A DNA stretch of 64,000 nucleotides. It comes from Chryseobacterium flavum. Lineage in GTDB: Bacteria; Bacteroidota; Bacteroidia; Flavobacteriales; Weeksellaceae. Made by a program: the position numbers and the translations under genes. Within the stretch, counting starts at the first letter, position 1, and every line of letters starts with the position of its first letter. Below the pieces are notes generated by a model. It was not told the origin of the DNA. It saw only the letters and a list, made by a program, of their open reading frames with translations, and searched no databases. This document shows positions 8,660 to 17,284 of the stretch, piece by piece. The DNA lies in contig NZ_QNUE01000005.1 in assembly GCF_003385595.1 (NCBI RefSeq), positions 124,001 to 188,000 of the forward strand, read 5' to 3'.

Positions 8660-8761
8660 ATGAATTTTCTAAGAAACATATCTGATATTTCTGCCCTGAA
8701 ATCACTTATTTCAGGTATATCTTCTGTTTCTACATTCACAACTACAACAACTACCCCATAA
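8660..8761 (+). CDS. thrL: thr operon leader peptide
   Basis: 33 codons. The C-terminal end reads STFTTTTTTP, with six consecutive Thr codons (ACA ACT ACA ACA ACT ACC) just before Pro and the stop. There are seven Thr and five Ile codons in all. Thr plus Ile richness is the signature of threonine-operon leader peptides such as E. coli ThrL, although the sequence itself is unrelated. It sits immediately after a strong promoter and before a hairpin terminator and thrA. The expected function is to sense charged tRNA-Thr (and perhaps tRNA-Ile) by ribosome stalling. The coding sequence is seen directly; the regulatory role is inference. Confidence 0.82.
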   Translation: MNFLRNISDISALKSLISGISSVSTFTTTTTTP

Positions 8762-8831
8762 CGGGGTAAATTTTCACATATTATTTCCGGTACCCGTACT
8801 CTTTTTTCAAAGAGTAACCATTCTTTTTATC
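8752..8831 (+). promoter_or_regulatory. Transcription attenuator of the thr operon
   Basis: Hairpin 1:2 (TACCCC 8752-8757 with GGGGTA 8763-8768) overlaps the last Thr codon and the leader stop. The same GGGTA can pair with TACCC(G) at 8791-8796, giving an alternative 2:3 structure. A terminator hairpin follows: TACTCTTT 8797-8804 with AAAGAGTA 8809-8816, loop TTTC, then ACCATTCTTTTTAT. A ribosome stalled on the Thr codons would mask segment 1. The terminator and the alternative pairings are visible; which structure prevails in each state is not resolved. Confidence 0.75.
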
Positions 8832-8851
8832 CAACTTCAAATAAATAATTG

Positions 8852-11299
8852 ATGAAAGTTTTAAAATTCGGCGGAACATCAGTCGCCCATTCTCAGAATA
8901 TCTTACTGGTGGAAAAAATTATAAAAAGTGAATCTGTAAAAAGCAAAGTTATTGTGATTGTATCAGCACTTCATGGTGTTACAGACCAATTGATCAAAGC
9001 TGCAGAACATGCTTCTGTACATGAGGAAAACTATATTCAGATCGTTAAGGATCTTGAAGAAAAACATATTAATTTAGTGAAGGAACTTTTCCCTATTACA
9101 GAACAAAGTTCATGGCTGAGCTTTGTAAAAAAACATTTCAATGATCTCGAAGAGCTTTGCAACGGAATCTCTGTTCTTGGCGAGCTTACAGCCAGAATCA
9201 AGGATAAAATTGCCTCTTACGGAGAATTTTTGTCTTCAAAAATTATTGCGGCAAGACTACAGCATCAGGGACTGGACTGTATGTGGATGAATTCCGCAGA
9301 CCTTATCCGAACAGACAGTAATTTCACTCACGCCAAAGTAGATTTGGATTTTACTGAAGAGAATATTGTCAGTTTTCTCAGTAAAAATCAGAACCGTATC
9401 ATCGTAGGCCCAGGTTTTATAGCCAGCGATGAAAAAAATAATGCAACAACACTGGGAAGAGGTGGCTCAGATTACACAGCTTCTATTATTGCAGCTTCTG
9501 TTCATGCGGAAGAGCTTCAGATATGGACTGATGTTAGCGGAATGATGACTGCAGATCCCCGTCTTGCTTCCAATGCCAAGCCTATTTCCGAAATATCTTA
9601 TCATGAAGCAATGGAGCTGTCACACTTTGGGGCAAAAGTGCTTTATCCACCTTCCATTCAGCCTGTCATGGTTAAAAATATTGACCTGATCATCAAAAAC
9701 ACGTTTAATCCTGATGCTCAGGGGACTTTAATTTCTCATCAGCTTAAATCTTCTGAGAACGGAAGGCAGGTTGCAGTAGGAATTTCAAATATGAACCATA
9801 TTGCCCTGCTTACACTGGAAGGCAGCGGAATGGTTGGAATTCCCGGTATTTCGGCAAAATTATTCCAATGCTTAAGTCAGGAAAAAATAAATATAATTCT
9901 GATTACCCAGGGATCTTCAGAACATTCCATCACTGTTGCTATTGAAGAAAAAGATGCTTTACGTGCTGAATATTCGATCAACAGTTCCTTTGCTGATGAC
10001 ATCAACCTGAAAAGAGTTTTTCCGGTAAAAATTGAGACCGGTCTTTCCATTGTAGCTTTAGTGGGAGAAAATATGAAAAGCAGAAGCGGCGTCAGTGCAA
10101 AGATGTTTGGATGTCTCGGAAATAACGGTATCAATATAAGGGCTATTGCACAGGGATCTTCGGAAAGAAATATCAGTATTGTCATTTCAGAAAAAGACAG
10201 CAAAAAAGCGGTGAATGTACTTCATGAAGAATTCTTCGAATCTGAAATAAAGCAGATCCATCTTTATATCTGCGGAACAGGGAATGTAGGTTCAAAACTG
10301 GTTCAGCAAATTTATAATCAGAATGATTATTTAAAGGAAAACTTTTTAATCAATCTGAGAATTGCAGGAATTTCCAACAGTCGTCATATGTCATTTGCGG
10401 ATCAGGGAATATCTGAAAAAAATTACCTTACATGGAATCAGCAGGGGCAAAAAGCTTCTGCCGGAAAATTTGCTGAAGAAATCATCCACAGGAATCTGAG
10501 AAACTCTGTTTTTGTTGATGTAACGGCAAGCGCTGATGTTCCGGAAATTTATGAAAGTTTACTGAAGAGAAGTGTGAATATTGTTGCCTGCAATAAAATT
10601 GCGGCTTCTTCAGATTTTAAACAATATAAAACATTAAAAGATACCGCAAGAAATCACAACTGCAATTTTTATTTTGAAACCAATGTAGGTGCCGGGCTTC
10701 CGGTTATAGGAACTATTAACGACCTGATCAAAAGCGGAGATAAAATCCAATCTATTAAAGCTGTATTAAGTGGAACACTGAATTTTGTCTTTAATGAGTA
10801 TGACGGCAGCAGAACATTCTCTGAAGTGGTAGCACAGGCACAGAAGGAAGGATATACAGAACCGGATCCGAGGCTCGATCTTTCCGGAAAGGATGTGGCA
10901 AGAAAAATTTTAATCCTGGCAAGAGAGGCCGGATACCCGCTTCAGTTTGAAGAAATTGAAAATATCAGTTTTCTGCCGGAAGAATGCATGGAGGGAAGTG
11001 TTGATAATTTTTATGAAAAGCTTACAGCATATGAAGATCATTTTAAAAACTTATTGAATAATGCCAAAAACAAAGGTAAAATACTAAAATATGTTGCAGA
11101 GTTTGAAGATGGAAAAGCTAAGGTGGGATTACAGCATATTGCCCCGGATAGTGATCTGTTTCACCTTTATGGTAAAGATAATATTGTCATTTTCAAAACC
11201 TTGAGATATTCTGAGCAACCACTGGTTGTAAAAGGAGCCGGTGCCGGAGCTGATGTAACAGCAAGCGGAGTTTTTGCAGATATAATCCGTTCTATTTAA
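8852..11299 (+). CDS. thrA: Bifunctional aspartokinase / homoserine dehydrogenase I
   Basis: Catalyses the first and third steps from aspartate towards threonine and methionine. 815 aa from the ATG at 8852 (a TTG one codon earlier is possible), the normal length of the fused enzyme. The aspartokinase domain opens with KFGGTSVA at residues 5-12. ACT-type regulatory repeats occupy roughly 310-455 (GSGMVGIPGISAKLF and RSGVSAKMFGCLGNNGIN). The dehydrogenase NAD-binding site GTGNVGSKLV is near 473, and the catalytic-domain signature EGYTEPDPRLDLSGKDVARK is near 670. The enzyme is first in thrABC, nine bases before thrB, and downstream of the attenuator. Confidence 0.96.
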   Translation: MKVLKFGGTSVAHSQNILLVEKIIKSESVKSKVIVIVSALHGVTDQLIKAAEHASVHEENYIQIVKDLEEKHINLVKELFPITEQSSWLSFVKKHFNDLEELCNGISVLGELTARIKDKIASYGEFLSSKIIAARLQHQGLDCMWMNSADLIRTDSNFTHAKVDLDFTEENIVSFLSKNQNRIIVGPGFIASDEKNNATTLGRGGSDYTASIIAASVHAEELQIWTDVSGMMTADPRLASNAKPISEISYHEAMELSHFGAKVLYPPSIQPVMVKNIDLIIKNTFNPDAQGTLISHQLKSSENGRQVAVGISNMNHIALLTLEGSGMVGIPGISAKLFQCLSQEKINIILITQGSSEHSITVAIEEKDALRAEYSINSSFADDINLKRVFPVKIETGLSIVALVGENMKSRSGVSAKMFGCLGNNGINIRAIAQGSSERNISIVISEKDSKKAVNVLHEEFFESEIKQIHLYICGTGNVGSKLVQQIYNQNDYLKENFLINLRIAGISNSRHMSFADQGISEKNYLTWNQQGQKASAGKFAEEIIHRNLRNSVFVDVTASADVPEIYESLLKRSVNIVACNKIAASSDFKQYKTLKDTARNHNCNFYFETNVGAGLPVIGTINDLIKSGDKIQSIKAVLSGTLNFVFNEYDGSRTFSEVVAQAQKEGYTEPDPRLDLSGKDVARKILILAREAGYPLQFEEIENISFLPEECMEGSVDNFYEKLTAYEDHFKNLLNNAKNKGKILKYVAEFEDGKAKVGLQHIAPDSDLFHLYGKDNIVIFKTLRYSEQPLVVKGAGAGADVTASGVFADIIRSI

Positions 11300-11308
11300 A
11301 ATAATATT

Positions 11309-12235
11309 ATGAAAAAAATAAAATTAAAAGTGCCGGCTACTGTAGCCAATCTGGTGTGCGGATTCGATATTCTTGGAATGGCCGTACATGAACCTTATGA
11401 TGAGATGGAATTCAGACTACTGGACACTCCGGACATTATCATAAAACATACTGACGCTTTCGGGCTTCCTGAAGAGCCTTCCGGAAATGTTGCGGGAATC
11501 GTTCTGTTAAAAATCCAGGAATATTTTAATCTGAAAACCGGCTTTGAAGTAATCATTCATAAACATATCAAGCCTGGAAGCGGGCTCGGCTCCAGTGCTG
11601 CAAGTGCCGCCGGAGCCGCTTTTGGAGCCAATCTGTTATTAGGAAACAAATTAACAAAGGAAGAAATGGTTCATTTTGCCATGTTTGGAGAAGAACTCGC
11701 TTCAGGTGTACGGCATGCAGATAATATTGCTCCCTGCATCTATGGAGGGATTACCCTGGTAAAATCAACAAACCCGATTGATATTATTCCGCTGAGCTGT
11801 CCTGATCTGTTTGCCACTGCTGTACATCCGCAGGTGGAAGTCAAAACTTCAGATGCCAGACAGATTTTAAAGAAAAATATCACTTTAAAAAGCGCTGTTG
11901 AGCAATGGGGAAATATAGCCGGATTGATAGCTGGAATTCAGAAAAACGATATCTCATTAATTGGAAGAAGCCTCAATGATGTCATTATAGAACCCATACG
12001 CAGTATTCTCATTCCGAAATTTGATGACATCAAAGAGATGTGTTTACAGCTGGGAGCTTTGGGAGGGGGAATTTCCGGTTCCGGGCCTTCTATTTTCATG
12101 TTGTCAGAACAAAAAGAAACTGCAGAAAAAATTGCTCAGATGATGAAATCAGTGTATGATAAAATTGAAATAGAAAGTTTTGTATATGTGTCAAAAATTA
12201 ATCCGGCAGGAATTCAAATTATTGAAGAAAAATAA
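11309..12235 (+). CDS. thrB: Homoserine kinase
   Basis: GHMP-family kinase forming O-phosphohomoserine from homoserine and ATP. 308 aa. The N-terminal motif VPATVANLVCGFDILGMAV is the family opening, the ATP-binding GHMP loop PGSGLGSSAASAAG is near residue 93, and the C-terminal GGGISGSGPSIFML motif is near 250. It lies between thrA and thrC with gaps of nine and seven bases, so translation is probably coupled. Confidence 0.96.
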   Translation: MKKIKLKVPATVANLVCGFDILGMAVHEPYDEMEFRLLDTPDIIIKHTDAFGLPEEPSGNVAGIVLLKIQEYFNLKTGFEVIIHKHIKPGSGLGSSAASAAGAAFGANLLLGNKLTKEEMVHFAMFGEELASGVRHADNIAPCIYGGITLVKSTNPIDIIPLSCPDLFATAVHPQVEVKTSDARQILKKNITLKSAVEQWGNIAGLIAGIQKNDISLIGRSLNDVIIEPIRSILIPKFDDIKEMCLQLGALGGGISGSGPSIFMLSEQKETAEKIAQMMKSVYDKIEIESFVYVSKINPAGIQIIEEK

Positions 12236-12242
12236 AACAGAA

Positions 12243-13571
12243 ATGAAATATTATAATTTAAAAGATACTTTGGAAAAAATAAATTTCAGAGAAGCAACCA
12301 TAAAAGGTCAGGGAAAAGAAAAAGGACTATTTTTCCCCGAAAACATTCCACAATTTGATGAAGAATTTATTCAAAACCTTCATCAGTATTCCAATGAAGA
12401 AATTGCATACAAATGTATGAAAGACTTTGTCGGGGATGAAATTCCTTCAGAAATACTAAAGAAAATTGTAACGGAAACTACTAGTTTTAAGATTCCATTG
12501 GTAAAGATTAATGAGAAGATATCCATATTGGAATTATTTCATGGCCCTACTCTGGCTTTTAAGGATATCGGAGCAAGATTCATGAGCCGTTGCCTGTCTT
12601 ATTTTCTGAAGGATGAGCAGAAAAAAGTTACTGTTCTTGTTGCCACCTCCGGAGATACAGGCGGTGCCGTTGCTCATGGATTTTATAAAATTCCACAAAT
12701 CAATGTGGTCATTCTTTATCCAAAAAACAGAGTAAGCCCCGTTCAGGAAAAACAGTTGACAGCATTAGGAGAAAATATTTCTGCACTGGAAGTAAACGGA
12801 AGCTTTGATGACTGTCAGAACCTTGTTAAACAGGCATTTTCAGACGAAGAAATCAATAATCAGTTATTTTTGACGTCTGCCAATTCTATCAATATTGCGA
12901 GATGGCTTCCTCAGCAGATTTATTATTTAATCGCCTTAAAACAATGGATACAGCAGTATAAAGAACTGCCCGTAATTTGTGTACCCAGCGGAAATTTTGG
13001 AAATATCTGCGCCGGACTGCTGGCTCACTTCAGAAGGCTTCCAGCCAGTCATTTTATTGCTGCCTGTAATGCTAATCATGTCATTCCGGATTATTTTGAA
13101 ACCCAAAACTACCAGCCACAAAAAGCTGTTACTACCTTATCCAATGCTATGGATGTGGGAAATCCAAGCAATTTTGTAAGAATTTTAGAGCTTTTCGGAC
13201 ATAAATTTGAAGCCTTAAAAAATAAAATATCTGCGTATTCCATTAATGATAACCAAACGATGAGCACCATCACAGAAGTCTATGAAAAATACGGATATAT
13301 CCTGGAACCTCACAGTGCGGTTGCCTATGCTGCTATGATACAGTATCTGCAAGAAAATCCGGAACAAAAAGGATTTATCCTCGGAACTGCCCACCCGGTA
13401 AAGTTCCCTGAGGCAGTGGAAAAAGCCATCCATTCTCAGATTGTAATTCCGGAATTGTTGAATGAACTGATGAAAAAGAAGAAAAAAACTGTAGAAATAA
13501 ACCCAGACTTTGAAGAATTAAGACGATTTTTGCTTCATAAAATCTGGAACAATGAGCAAAATATATCTTGA
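12243..13571 (+). CDS. thrC: Threonine synthase
   Basis: PLP enzyme converting O-phosphohomoserine to threonine. The ATG at 12243 gives 442 aa and the expected N-terminus MKYYNLKDTLEKINFREA; upstream in-frame codons overlap the end of thrB and are not needed. The PLP lysine is K107 in FHGPTLAFKDIGARF. SGDTGGAVAHGFY and PSGNFGNICAGLLA are the phosphate- and cofactor-binding segments. The last 20 bases overlap folB. Confidence 0.96.
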   Translation: MKYYNLKDTLEKINFREATIKGQGKEKGLFFPENIPQFDEEFIQNLHQYSNEEIAYKCMKDFVGDEIPSEILKKIVTETTSFKIPLVKINEKISILELFHGPTLAFKDIGARFMSRCLSYFLKDEQKKVTVLVATSGDTGGAVAHGFYKIPQINVVILYPKNRVSPVQEKQLTALGENISALEVNGSFDDCQNLVKQAFSDEEINNQLFLTSANSINIARWLPQQIYYLIALKQWIQQYKELPVICVPSGNFGNICAGLLAHFRRLPASHFIAACNANHVIPDYFETQNYQPQKAVTTLSNAMDVGNPSNFVRILELFGHKFEALKNKISAYSINDNQTMSTITEVYEKYGYILEPHSAVAYAAMIQYLQENPEQKGFILGTAHPVKFPEAVEKAIHSQIVIPELLNELMKKKKKTVEINPDFEELRRFLLHKIWNNEQNIS

Positions 13572-13920
13572 AGATGTAAGAATATACGCCTACCATGGTG
13601 TGCTTCCTGAAGAAAATATTATCGGAACGTATTATATTCTGAACGTAGAACTTCATACTGACCTGTGGAAAGCAGCAGAATCTGATGATTTGCACGACAC
13701 CATAAGCTATGCGGACATCAATGATATTCTCCACGGCGAAATGAAAATAAAATCAAAATTATTGGAACACGCAGCCGGAAGAATCATCGCAAAAATTCAC
13801 AACAGCTTTCCGCAGATCGATTATATTAAATTAAAAATTACCAAAACAGCACCACCAATGCAGGGAGAAATGAAGGGTGCAAGCATTGAACTTGAAAAGA
13901 GCTTTAAGCCGGAAAATTAA
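13552..13920 (+). CDS. folB: Dihydroneopterin aldolase
   Basis: Cleaves 7,8-dihydroneopterin to 6-hydroxymethyl-dihydropterin and glycolaldehyde in folate synthesis. 122 aa, usual length. VRIYAYHGVLPEEN (near residue 9) holds the conserved Tyr/His and active-site Glu, and DTISYADINDIL the second conserved block. LEHAAGRIIAKI and KITKTAPPM near the C-terminus carry the catalytic-Lys region. The start lies inside the end of thrC (20-bp overlap), so it is the fourth gene of the thr transcript even though it belongs to another pathway. Confidence 0.93.
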   Translation: MSKIYLEDVRIYAYHGVLPEENIIGTYYILNVELHTDLWKAAESDDLHDTISYADINDILHGEMKIKSKLLEHAAGRIIAKIHNSFPQIDYIKLKITKTAPPMQGEMKGASIELEKSFKPEN

Positions 13921-13954
13921 AATTCATATTTTCGTTGATTAAAAAACATTCAAA

Positions 13955-15319
13955 TTGAAATTCATTAAAATATTATTTTTAGCAGCAGGGGCCAGTATTT
14001 TTGGTCAGACCACCGTTGATAACCAGCTGGCTACTTATAACTTTCCGAAGATAAAGTCCAGCATTACAATGCCTGTGACGATTCCTCTTTCGGAGCTGAG
14101 CAATATGGTCAATGCATCTGTGAAAGATCTTGTTTATCAGGATGACTCTTATACAGATAATAACAATGACCAGTTTAAGGTAAAAGTATGGAAAACAAGA
14201 CCCATTCGTCTTGTGGGAGGAACCAGCCAGAATTTACTTATTGAAGTCCCTTTAAAAATATGGGCAGAAAAAGGAATTGGTACTTTAGGAGTTTATACTT
14301 ATCAGAATACTACTTTTGAAACGGTAATGTCTTTCAATACAACGGTTACTTTTAAAAATAACTGGACCATTATTACAAATACCCGCCCCAATGGTTTCAG
14401 ATGGGTAACTAAACCTGTTCTTGACTATGGAAGAATACAGATTCCCATTACTTCCATCGTTGAAAAAAGCTTAAAGGAACAGCAGGAAAAATTCTGCAAA
14501 ACCATAGATCAGCAGATGGCTACACAATTGAATTTCCAGCAGTACGCCTTAATGGCCTGGAATACATTTCTGCAGCCGTTCAATATTTCTGAAGAATACA
14601 ATACCTGGCTGAAAGTAAGCCCGGTGGGTGTCAATATTACTCCTTTGAAATTTTATGGAAACCAGATCAACGCTACATTGGGAGTTGATATTTATTCTGA
14701 AACTTTCACAGGAAGTAAACCTGCAGCTTCTTCTCCGGTAACCAGTGTTGCCAATTTTAATACAACTCCTATCGTTGCAGATAAGTTTATTCTGCAAACT
14801 ACTGCCAATATCCCTTTTACGGAGGCAAGCAATATGGCAAGAAAAACCTTTCTGAATAAAGAATTTGATGTACGTGACTCTAAAGTAAAGGTAACGGATG
14901 TCAGGGTGTATGGAGTAGACAACAGAGTAATCATCGAGGCTCAAACAGATGGATATATAAAAGGAACTTCGATTATTTCAGGAATTCCGGTGTATGATGA
15001 AATGAAAAGAAAAATCGTTTTATCAGAAACCAAATTTAAGTTGAAAACAACTAACATTCTGCAGAAAACGGCATCTCTACTGTTTCAGGGAAAAATTGTA
15101 AAAATGATTGAGGAAGAATATGGTATCCCAACCCAGGAACTGGAAGAAACTTCAAGAAAAAGTATTGAAGAAGCCTTTAACAAAGAATATTATAAAGGAT
15201 TAAAAATGAACGGAAAAGTCTTTAATCTTAAACCAAGCAAAATCCTCCTCAACAATACAGGAATCACTGCCGTTATTGATACGAACGCCTCGTTAAAGCT
15301 ATTCGTCAATGGATTTTAA
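13955..15319 (+). CDS. DUF4403 family exported protein
   Basis: 454 aa. The protein starts at TTG (13955); this gives a short signal peptide MKFIKILFLAAGASIFGQ, and no ATG sits nearby. The body matches the DUF4403 pattern as I recall it: a beta-rich repeat with SSITMPVTIPLSELSNMVN near residue 36, VWKTRPIRLVG and IEVPLKIWAEKG, and the same strand pattern again after residue 270. It is probably periplasmic or outer-membrane associated and resembles lipid-transfer/BPI-type tubular folds, which is a guess. It is 34 bp after folB and 35 bp before the RDD gene. Confidence 0.8.
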   Translation: MKFIKILFLAAGASIFGQTTVDNQLATYNFPKIKSSITMPVTIPLSELSNMVNASVKDLVYQDDSYTDNNNDQFKVKVWKTRPIRLVGGTSQNLLIEVPLKIWAEKGIGTLGVYTYQNTTFETVMSFNTTVTFKNNWTIITNTRPNGFRWVTKPVLDYGRIQIPITSIVEKSLKEQQEKFCKTIDQQMATQLNFQQYALMAWNTFLQPFNISEEYNTWLKVSPVGVNITPLKFYGNQINATLGVDIYSETFTGSKPAASSPVTSVANFNTTPIVADKFILQTTANIPFTEASNMARKTFLNKEFDVRDSKVKVTDVRVYGVDNRVIIEAQTDGYIKGTSIISGIPVYDEMKRKIVLSETKFKLKTTNILQKTASLLFQGKIVKMIEEEYGIPTQELEETSRKSIEEAFNKEYYKGLKMNGKVFNLKPSKILLNNTGITAVIDTNASLKLFVNGF

Positions 15320-15354
15320 AACTTAAAAATAAAAATAAAAACTAATAACCAACT

Positions 15355-15864
15355 ATGAGAAAATATTTAGTAATTGTAGATAGAAACAGATCAGATAAGT
15401 GGATAAGATTTGCCAATTTTTTCATTGACAGACTCGTTATCACTGTTTTTTTCCTTGCTTTCGGGTTTATTTCTTCCTTATTATACAATCTTGCCAATAT
15501 TGATTTTTTCATCAATATTGTTTATAAAATATCTGAAGTAAATAGATTTCTTGATATACTGATAACTTCTTCAATCTATTTTTTATACACATTTCTGATC
15601 GAATATTTTACTAAAGGGAGATCCATCGGCAAGTATATTACCGGAACTAAAGTCATTTGTATTGATGGTACAGAACCAACCTTCAATGATTACCTTATCC
15701 GGAATATTTCCAGAATTGTTCCTTTTGACGGGCTTTCCTTTTTAGGTGAAAACGGCTGGCATGATAAATGGAGTGAGACAAGAGTCATTAATATCAAAAA
15801 TTATCAGGCTGAAATTCAAGCAAAAAGCGAAATTGAAGATCTTGGAAAGAAAGAAATTGCCTGA
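15355..15864 (+). CDS. RDD family membrane protein
   Basis: 169 aa with two hydrophobic segments (about residues 28-52 and 70-88). RFANFFIDRLVI is the opening of the RDD domain with its Arg and Asp. FTKGRSIGKYITGTKVICIDG is the conserved loop after the second helix, and LIRNISRIVPFDGLSFLG lies near the C-terminus. Some RDD proteins act as Na+(Li+,K+)/H+ antiporters; most are uncharacterised. The 5' UTR contains ATAAAAACTAATAACCA, which recurs before a tiny frame at 16702. Confidence 0.85.
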   Translation: MRKYLVIVDRNRSDKWIRFANFFIDRLVITVFFLAFGFISSLLYNLANIDFFINIVYKISEVNRFLDILITSSIYFLYTFLIEYFTKGRSIGKYITGTKVICIDGTEPTFNDYLIRNISRIVPFDGLSFLGENGWHDKWSETRVINIKNYQAEIQAKSEIEDLGKKEIA

Positions 15865-15871
15865 AAAACTT

Positions 15872-15900
15872 TTGTTCATTAAGAATTTTTAGTATATTTG
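15872..15900 (+). promoter_or_regulatory. Promoter of the tRNA-Cys gene
   Basis: TTG (15872-15874), 18-nt spacer, TATATTTG (15893-15900). The -7 element is perfect and lies 23 bp upstream of the mature tRNA 5' end. Confidence 0.7.
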
Positions 15901-15923
15901 CACACCTCAAAAATGGTAAACAG

Positions 15924-15994
15924 GGTACTTTGGCCGAGCGGCTAGGCAGTGGTCTGCAACACCATCTACAGCGGTTCGAATCCGCTAGGTACCT
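15924..15994 (+). tRNA. tRNA-Cys (anticodon GCA)
   Basis: A 71-nt cloverleaf. The acceptor stem GGTACTT pairs with AGGTACC (one G-U), the discriminator base is U73 as expected for tRNA-Cys, the anticodon loop is CTGCAAC with GCA, and the T-arm is AGCGGTTCGAATCCGCT. CCA is not encoded. It has its own promoter and is followed at once by a strong terminator, so it is a single-gene unit. Confidence 0.96.
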
Positions 15995-15995
15995 C

Positions 15996-16028
15996 AAAAA
16001 ACCTCTAAGCTAATTAGAGGTTTTTTTT
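15996..16028 (+). terminator. Terminator of the tRNA-Cys gene
   Basis: CCTCTAA (16002-16008) and TTAGAGG (16014-16020) form a perfect stem, extended by flanking A and T runs, followed by TTTTTTTTG. Confidence 0.92.
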
Positions 16029-16072
16029 GTTTTAAACTTTTATAATATTCCATTTTTTCGCCAATATTATAT

Positions 16073-16516
16073 ATGAAAAAATTGATCATTTTCTTTTTAA
16101 TTTCATTTGCCTTAGCGCTTTTAAATGGATATTTTTTCAATTATATCAATGATACTTATTTACATTTTGACGTAAATTATAATAAATATCAAAATATCTC
16201 AAAAAATGAGTTAATCTTTATTTCCGTGTTCATTGCTCCTTTTCTCGAGACTTTTATATTTCAACATCTCCCTTATTTGATTTTAACTAAATGGATAAAG
16301 GTCAGCAACACAGTATTTTGCATAATCATTATGAGTATCATTTTCTCTTCAGTGCATTATTATAATTGGTTATATATTATTATGACATTTTTTGGAGGCA
16401 TTATTTTAAATAATCTGTATATCTATTATAGCAAGCACTCCTGTAAATACAGTTTTATTCTGACAGTACTCTTCCATTCATTATTCAACCTTTATGGGTT
16501 GCTATTTATAATGTAA
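16073..16516 (+). CDS. CPBP-type intramembrane protease-like protein (degenerate motif 1)
   Basis: 147 aa with about four to five transmembrane helices. Three motifs follow the order of the CPBP/Abi (CAAX protease and bacteriocin-processing) family: APFLETFIFQ near residue 58, FSSVHYY near 99, and LFHSLFNL near 138. The family normally has EExxxR in motif 1; here it is ETxxxQ, so the second catalytic Glu and the Arg are replaced. The histidines of motifs 2 and 3 and the Asn are kept. The protein may be an active variant or a non-catalytic member. It is monocistronic, with a hairpin 27 bp after the stop. Confidence 0.7.
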   Translation: MKKLIIFFLISFALALLNGYFFNYINDTYLHFDVNYNKYQNISKNELIFISVFIAPFLETFIFQHLPYLILTKWIKVSNTVFCIIIMSIIFSSVHYYNWLYIIMTFFGGIILNNLYIYYSKHSCKYSFILTVLFHSLFNLYGLLFIM

Positions 16517-17056
16517 CCTTGTCATTTCAATAGTATACAAAAACAAGCTCTTCTTTAAATTGGAAGAGCTTGATAAATAATGCAAAAAGTGATGATGATA
16601 GAAAATTATTCTAATCAAAGATAACTGATTGCCATATGTATATTTTATGAGTAGCATCATAAAAAAATCCCCGGAAATTCCGAGGATAAAAACTAATAAC
16701 CATGAAAACTCAAATTAAACATGAGTTGCATAGGTATATTGAAAAATCGTGCCAAAACTATTTTTTTTAATATAATATTTTCACATATACTTCCAGAACC
16801 AAAAATAACAATTTATTACTTTTTCAAGCATTTTATTTTCGTTTATAAAAAATATTTAAAATTAATTAAAATCGTTCCACATAAACTCACTCCAAAGCCA
16901 ATATGAATAAAAATTAATTAATGTGATTTTTCAGAAAAAAATATCAAAAAAATTATTTAGATCGGCCAGATGTCACTCAAGACCATATAAAATCTTGCAT
17001 AGGACGAATTGGCATAATTTATTCTGTTATGTAATAAACCATTAAATAATCATATC
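16517..17056. other. AT-rich intergenic region, 540 bp
   Basis: Holds the hairpin at 16544-16572, a second hairpin at 16667-16687 with A-runs on the left and A-rich sequence on the right, and a 22-codon frame at 16702-16770 (MKTQIKHELHRYIEKSCQNY and two more residues) behind it. I see no conventional gene. The hairpin would be a terminator only when read leftwards (TTTTTTT on the - strand), yet no leftward gene is present. The rest is featureless A/T-rich sequence. Confidence 0.5.
16544..16572 (+). terminator. Probable terminator after the CPBP-like gene
   Basis: A 10-bp perfect stem (CAAGCTCTTC / GAAGAGCTTG) around a 9-nt loop. The downstream ATAAATAATG is only moderately T-rich, so termination strength is uncertain. 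Confidence 0.55.
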
Positions 17057-17284
17057 ATGGCACAACGAACTTTTAAAAAAGAGGATTTCACAAAAAAGGA
17101 CGATACAGAATATCAGATCATGTTCAAGGTCAGTGAAATTGGTGAAGGTAGTAATCTGATTACAGAAAAATTAAACGAGAATGGAGAATATGAAACAATA
17201 CAGACACCGATCAAAAGATTCGATGACAGTATATTTATTGTTTGGGACAAGCCTTTCAATGGTAGAATTATTTTTGATAAGTAA
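17057..17284 (+). CDS. Small hypothetical protein
   Basis: 75 aa, acidic and basic residues mixed, no signal peptide and no membrane segment. The protein begins MAQRTFKKEDFTKKDDTEYQ and looks like a small beta-rich soluble domain (FKVSEIGEG, SLITEKL-like strand, SIFIVWDKPFNGRIIFD). The ATG start, codon use like its neighbours, and an intact frame support a real gene. I recognise no family. It stands alone between AT-rich gaps. Confidence 0.55.
   Translation: MAQRTFKKEDFTKKDDTEYQIMFKVSEIGEGSNLITEKLNENGEYETIQTPIKRFDDSIFIVWDKPFNGRIIFDK

Noticed and set aside
9877-10203. 108-aa leftward frame inside thrA
   Set aside because: Antisense to a well-conserved ACT-domain region; no start signal or family.
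16702-16770. 22-codon frame behind a hairpin
   Set aside because: Too short, no conserved features, follows a hairpin that looks like a repeat; kept only as a note in the intergenic entry.
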